Shown: piece by piece, positions 4,886 through 6,153 of the stretch
Layout: each line of letters starts with the position of its first letter
Position numbering within the stretch: the stretch's first letter is position 1
Source: Bacillota bacterium
Lineage (GTDB): Bacteria; Bacillota; Dethiobacteria; DTU022; UBA8154
Direction: 5' to 3'
DNA length: 6,153 nucleotides
Assembly: GCA_003444595.1 (NCBI GenBank)
Contig: DLUO01000028.1
Coordinates: 2,411-8,563, forward strand
The notes under the pieces: model-generated
The model's input: the letters and a program-made list of their open reading frames with translations, nothing else
The model's database searches: none
What the model was told of the DNA's origin: nothing
Made by a program: the position numbers and the translations under genes

Positions 4886-5752
4886 TTGAACTTCTTAAGC
4901 GGCGAGTTCCCCGAGTTTTTACGGTTTGGGGTCGGAGTCTATGTGGACCGCTTTGTTAACTGGCTGCTACGAGATTTCAGCCATGTTTTCGATGCTTTAG
5001 TGGAGGGCGGCTTGGCGTTTCTGCTGACTGTCGAGTCCTTCTTGCGCTGGCTGCCGTGGTGGATGATCTGCCTGCTCGTATTTTTAGCAGCCTGGAAGGC
5101 CCGAAATTGGCTTTCCGGACTTTTGTATGCCTTTTTTTTGTTCTTGCTTGGTATTTTCGGTTTATGGGACATGATGATACAGACACTATCAATCGTCTTA
5201 ACTTCCGTGGTCATCTGTTTTATTTTGGGCATTCCCGTCGGCATCTTCATGGCTTACAACGAGAAGGCCAACAATGTGATCAGGCCAATACTGGATGCCA
5301 TGCAGACGATCCCCAGTTTTGTCTACCTGATTCCTGCCGTTATGTTGTTCGGCATGGGAAAAATCCCCGCCGTCTTTGCCACAACAGTGTACGCCGTTGC
5401 TCCTGTAATCCGGCTAACCGATCTGGGAATCCGGCGCGTGTCAAGGGAGATGGTAGAGGCGGCTCACTCCTTCGGTTCTTCCACCTGGCAGACACTGACC
5501 AAAGTGCAACTTCCGCAGGCACTCCCCACAATCATGACCGGTGTGAACCAAACGACTATGATGGCACTGGCCATGGTTGTTATTTCCTCTATGATCGGGG
5601 CAGAAGGGCTCGGGATGGAGGTGCTGATTGCCAACCAGAGGCTGGATATCGCCAAGGGCTTTGAGGCCGGTATCAGCATTGTTTTTCTGGCCATTATTAT
5701 CGACCGGATCTCACAGGGGGCAGTTAACAGGTACCGTTTCCCGGAAAACTGA
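4886..5752 (+). CDS. opuAB: Glycine betaine/quaternary-amine ABC transporter permease
   Basis: This 288-residue integral membrane subunit is of the OpuAB/ProW type. An amphipathic N-terminus (VDRFVNWLLRDFSHVFDAL) is followed by hydrophobic segments and the binding-protein-dependent permease domain: MIQTLSIVLTSVVICFILGIPVG, then ILDAMQTIPSFVYLIPAVMLFGMG. The ATPase-docking EAA loop is VEAAHSFGSSTWQTLTKVQL, about residues 190-209, followed by PQALPTIMTGVNQ. Length and motif order match OpuAB. The start is uncertain. TTG at 4886 has AGGCGG 9 nt upstream and is preferred; TTG at 4880, two codons earlier, has only 3 nt spacing. There is no ATG near. No convincing promoter lies between the upstream hairpin and this gene, so expression probably depends on read-through. 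The ATPase gene follows after 17 nt. Confidence 0.92.
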   Translation: MNFLSGEFPEFLRFGVGVYVDRFVNWLLRDFSHVFDALVEGGLAFLLTVESFLRWLPWWMICLLVFLAAWKARNWLSGLLYAFFLFLLGIFGLWDMMIQTLSIVLTSVVICFILGIPVGIFMAYNEKANNVIRPILDAMQTIPSFVYLIPAVMLFGMGKIPAVFATTVYAVAPVIRLTDLGIRRVSREMVEAAHSFGSSTWQTLTKVQLPQALPTIMTGVNQTTMMALAMVVISSMIGAEGLGMEVLIANQRLDIAKGFEAGISIVFLAIIIDRISQGAVNRYRFPEN

Positions 5753-5769
5753 TCTGGAGGGAGGATATT

Positions 5770-6134
5770 TTGACGGTTAAAATTAAGGTAGAGCATCTGA
5801 TAAAGATATTTGGACGGCATCCCCAGAGCGTGTTAAAAATACTGAACAGCGGCATGACCAAAGACGAGATCCTGGAAAAGACGGGGCATACTGTTGGCGT
5901 CTGGGACGTTTCTTTCGAGGTTGGCGAAGGGGAGGTCTTTGCCATTATGGGGCTCTCCGGCAGCGGCAAATCTACCCTGATCCGCTGCCTGAATCTGCTG
6001 AACAAACCCACCTCGGGAAAAATCTATGTTGACGGCGAAAATATATTGGAATACAGCAGGGAGCAGCTCAGCCGCTTCAGGAAAGACAAGCTGGCCATGG
6101 TTTTCCAGCATTTCGGGCTGTTTACGCACAGGAC
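5770..6134 (+). CDS. opuAA: Glycine betaine/quaternary-amine ABC transporter ATP-binding protein, 5' part
   Basis: The ATPase that powers the importer on the cytoplasmic face of the membrane. About 121 residues are present. The N-terminal extension typical of OpuAA/ProV (IKIFGRHPQS, then MTKDEILEKTGHTVGVWDVSF) precedes Walker A GLSGSGKST at 61-69 (K67) and the Q-loop MVFQHFGL with Q113. The signature motif, Walker B and any C-terminal CBS domains are missing because the true sequence ends at about 6134. The start is TTG at 5770, with two overlapping GGAGG boxes (5756-5764) 5 nt upstream. It lies 17 nt after the permease stop. Codons past 6134 come from adapter and should not be translated. 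The truncation is an assembly artefact, so the gene is not a pseudogene. Confidence 0.93.
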
Positions 6135-6153
6135 CTGTCTCTTATACACATCT
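6135..6153 (+). other. Untrimmed Nextera/Tn5 mosaic-end adapter
   Basis: CTGTCTCTTATACACATCT is identical over 19 bases to the Tn5 mosaic end, which begins the read-through adapter in Nextera libraries. It falls exactly at the end of the window and interrupts the ATPase gene in mid-domain, right after FTHR where relatives continue with TV. It is library-derived sequence and not part of the genome. Confidence 0.96.

Noticed and set aside
4939..5250. Minus-strand frames opposite the permease gene, lysine- and serine-rich
   Set aside because: They are antisense to the clear OpuAB-type permease and have no start signal.

Overview
The window reads as one end of a draft or metagenomic contig from an anaerobic, spore-forming Firmicute, probably Clostridia close to the Peptococcaceae (Desulfotomaculum/Pelotomaculum-like). 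That placement is an inference from a YtaF-type sporulation membrane protein, a ferrous-iron (Feo) system, strong GGAGG ribosome binding sites, use of TTG starts and intermediate GC content. No rRNA, tRNA, CRISPR array, insertion sequence or phage gene was seen.

Layout. Positions 1-112 hold only short open frames that run to the edge. Positions 113-730 (minus) encode a YtaF/MntP-like membrane protein with an EF-hand-like loop. Positions 731-908 are a leader/intergenic region with an anti-Shine-Dalgarno-like stretch. Positions 909-3348 (minus) are a Feo operon read right to left: feoA, then a FeoB GTPase protein, then an overlapping, separately encoded FeoB membrane protein. FeoB is therefore split in two. 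Positions 3349-3732 are a divergent intergenic region with candidate promoters and two dyads. Positions 3733-6134 (plus) are a glycine-betaine/quaternary-amine ABC transporter in the order binding lipoprotein, permease, ATPase. An intrinsic terminator-like hairpin lies between the first two genes.

How the genes work together. FeoA, the FeoB GTPase part and the FeoB membrane part should form one Fe(II) importer. The Opu/ProU-like genes should form an osmoprotectant importer: the lipoprotein captures the ligand, the permease forms the channel, and the ATPase drives transport. The two systems are divergent and have no evident functional link.

The last 19 bases (6135-6153) are identical to the Tn5/Nextera transposase mosaic end. 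This is almost certainly untrimmed library adapter, so the ATPase gene is cut by assembly and not by biology. I see no convincing wholly new system. The points most worth a second look are the split feoB, the intra-operon terminator in the opu operon, the EF-hand-like loop in YtaF, and several leader structures.
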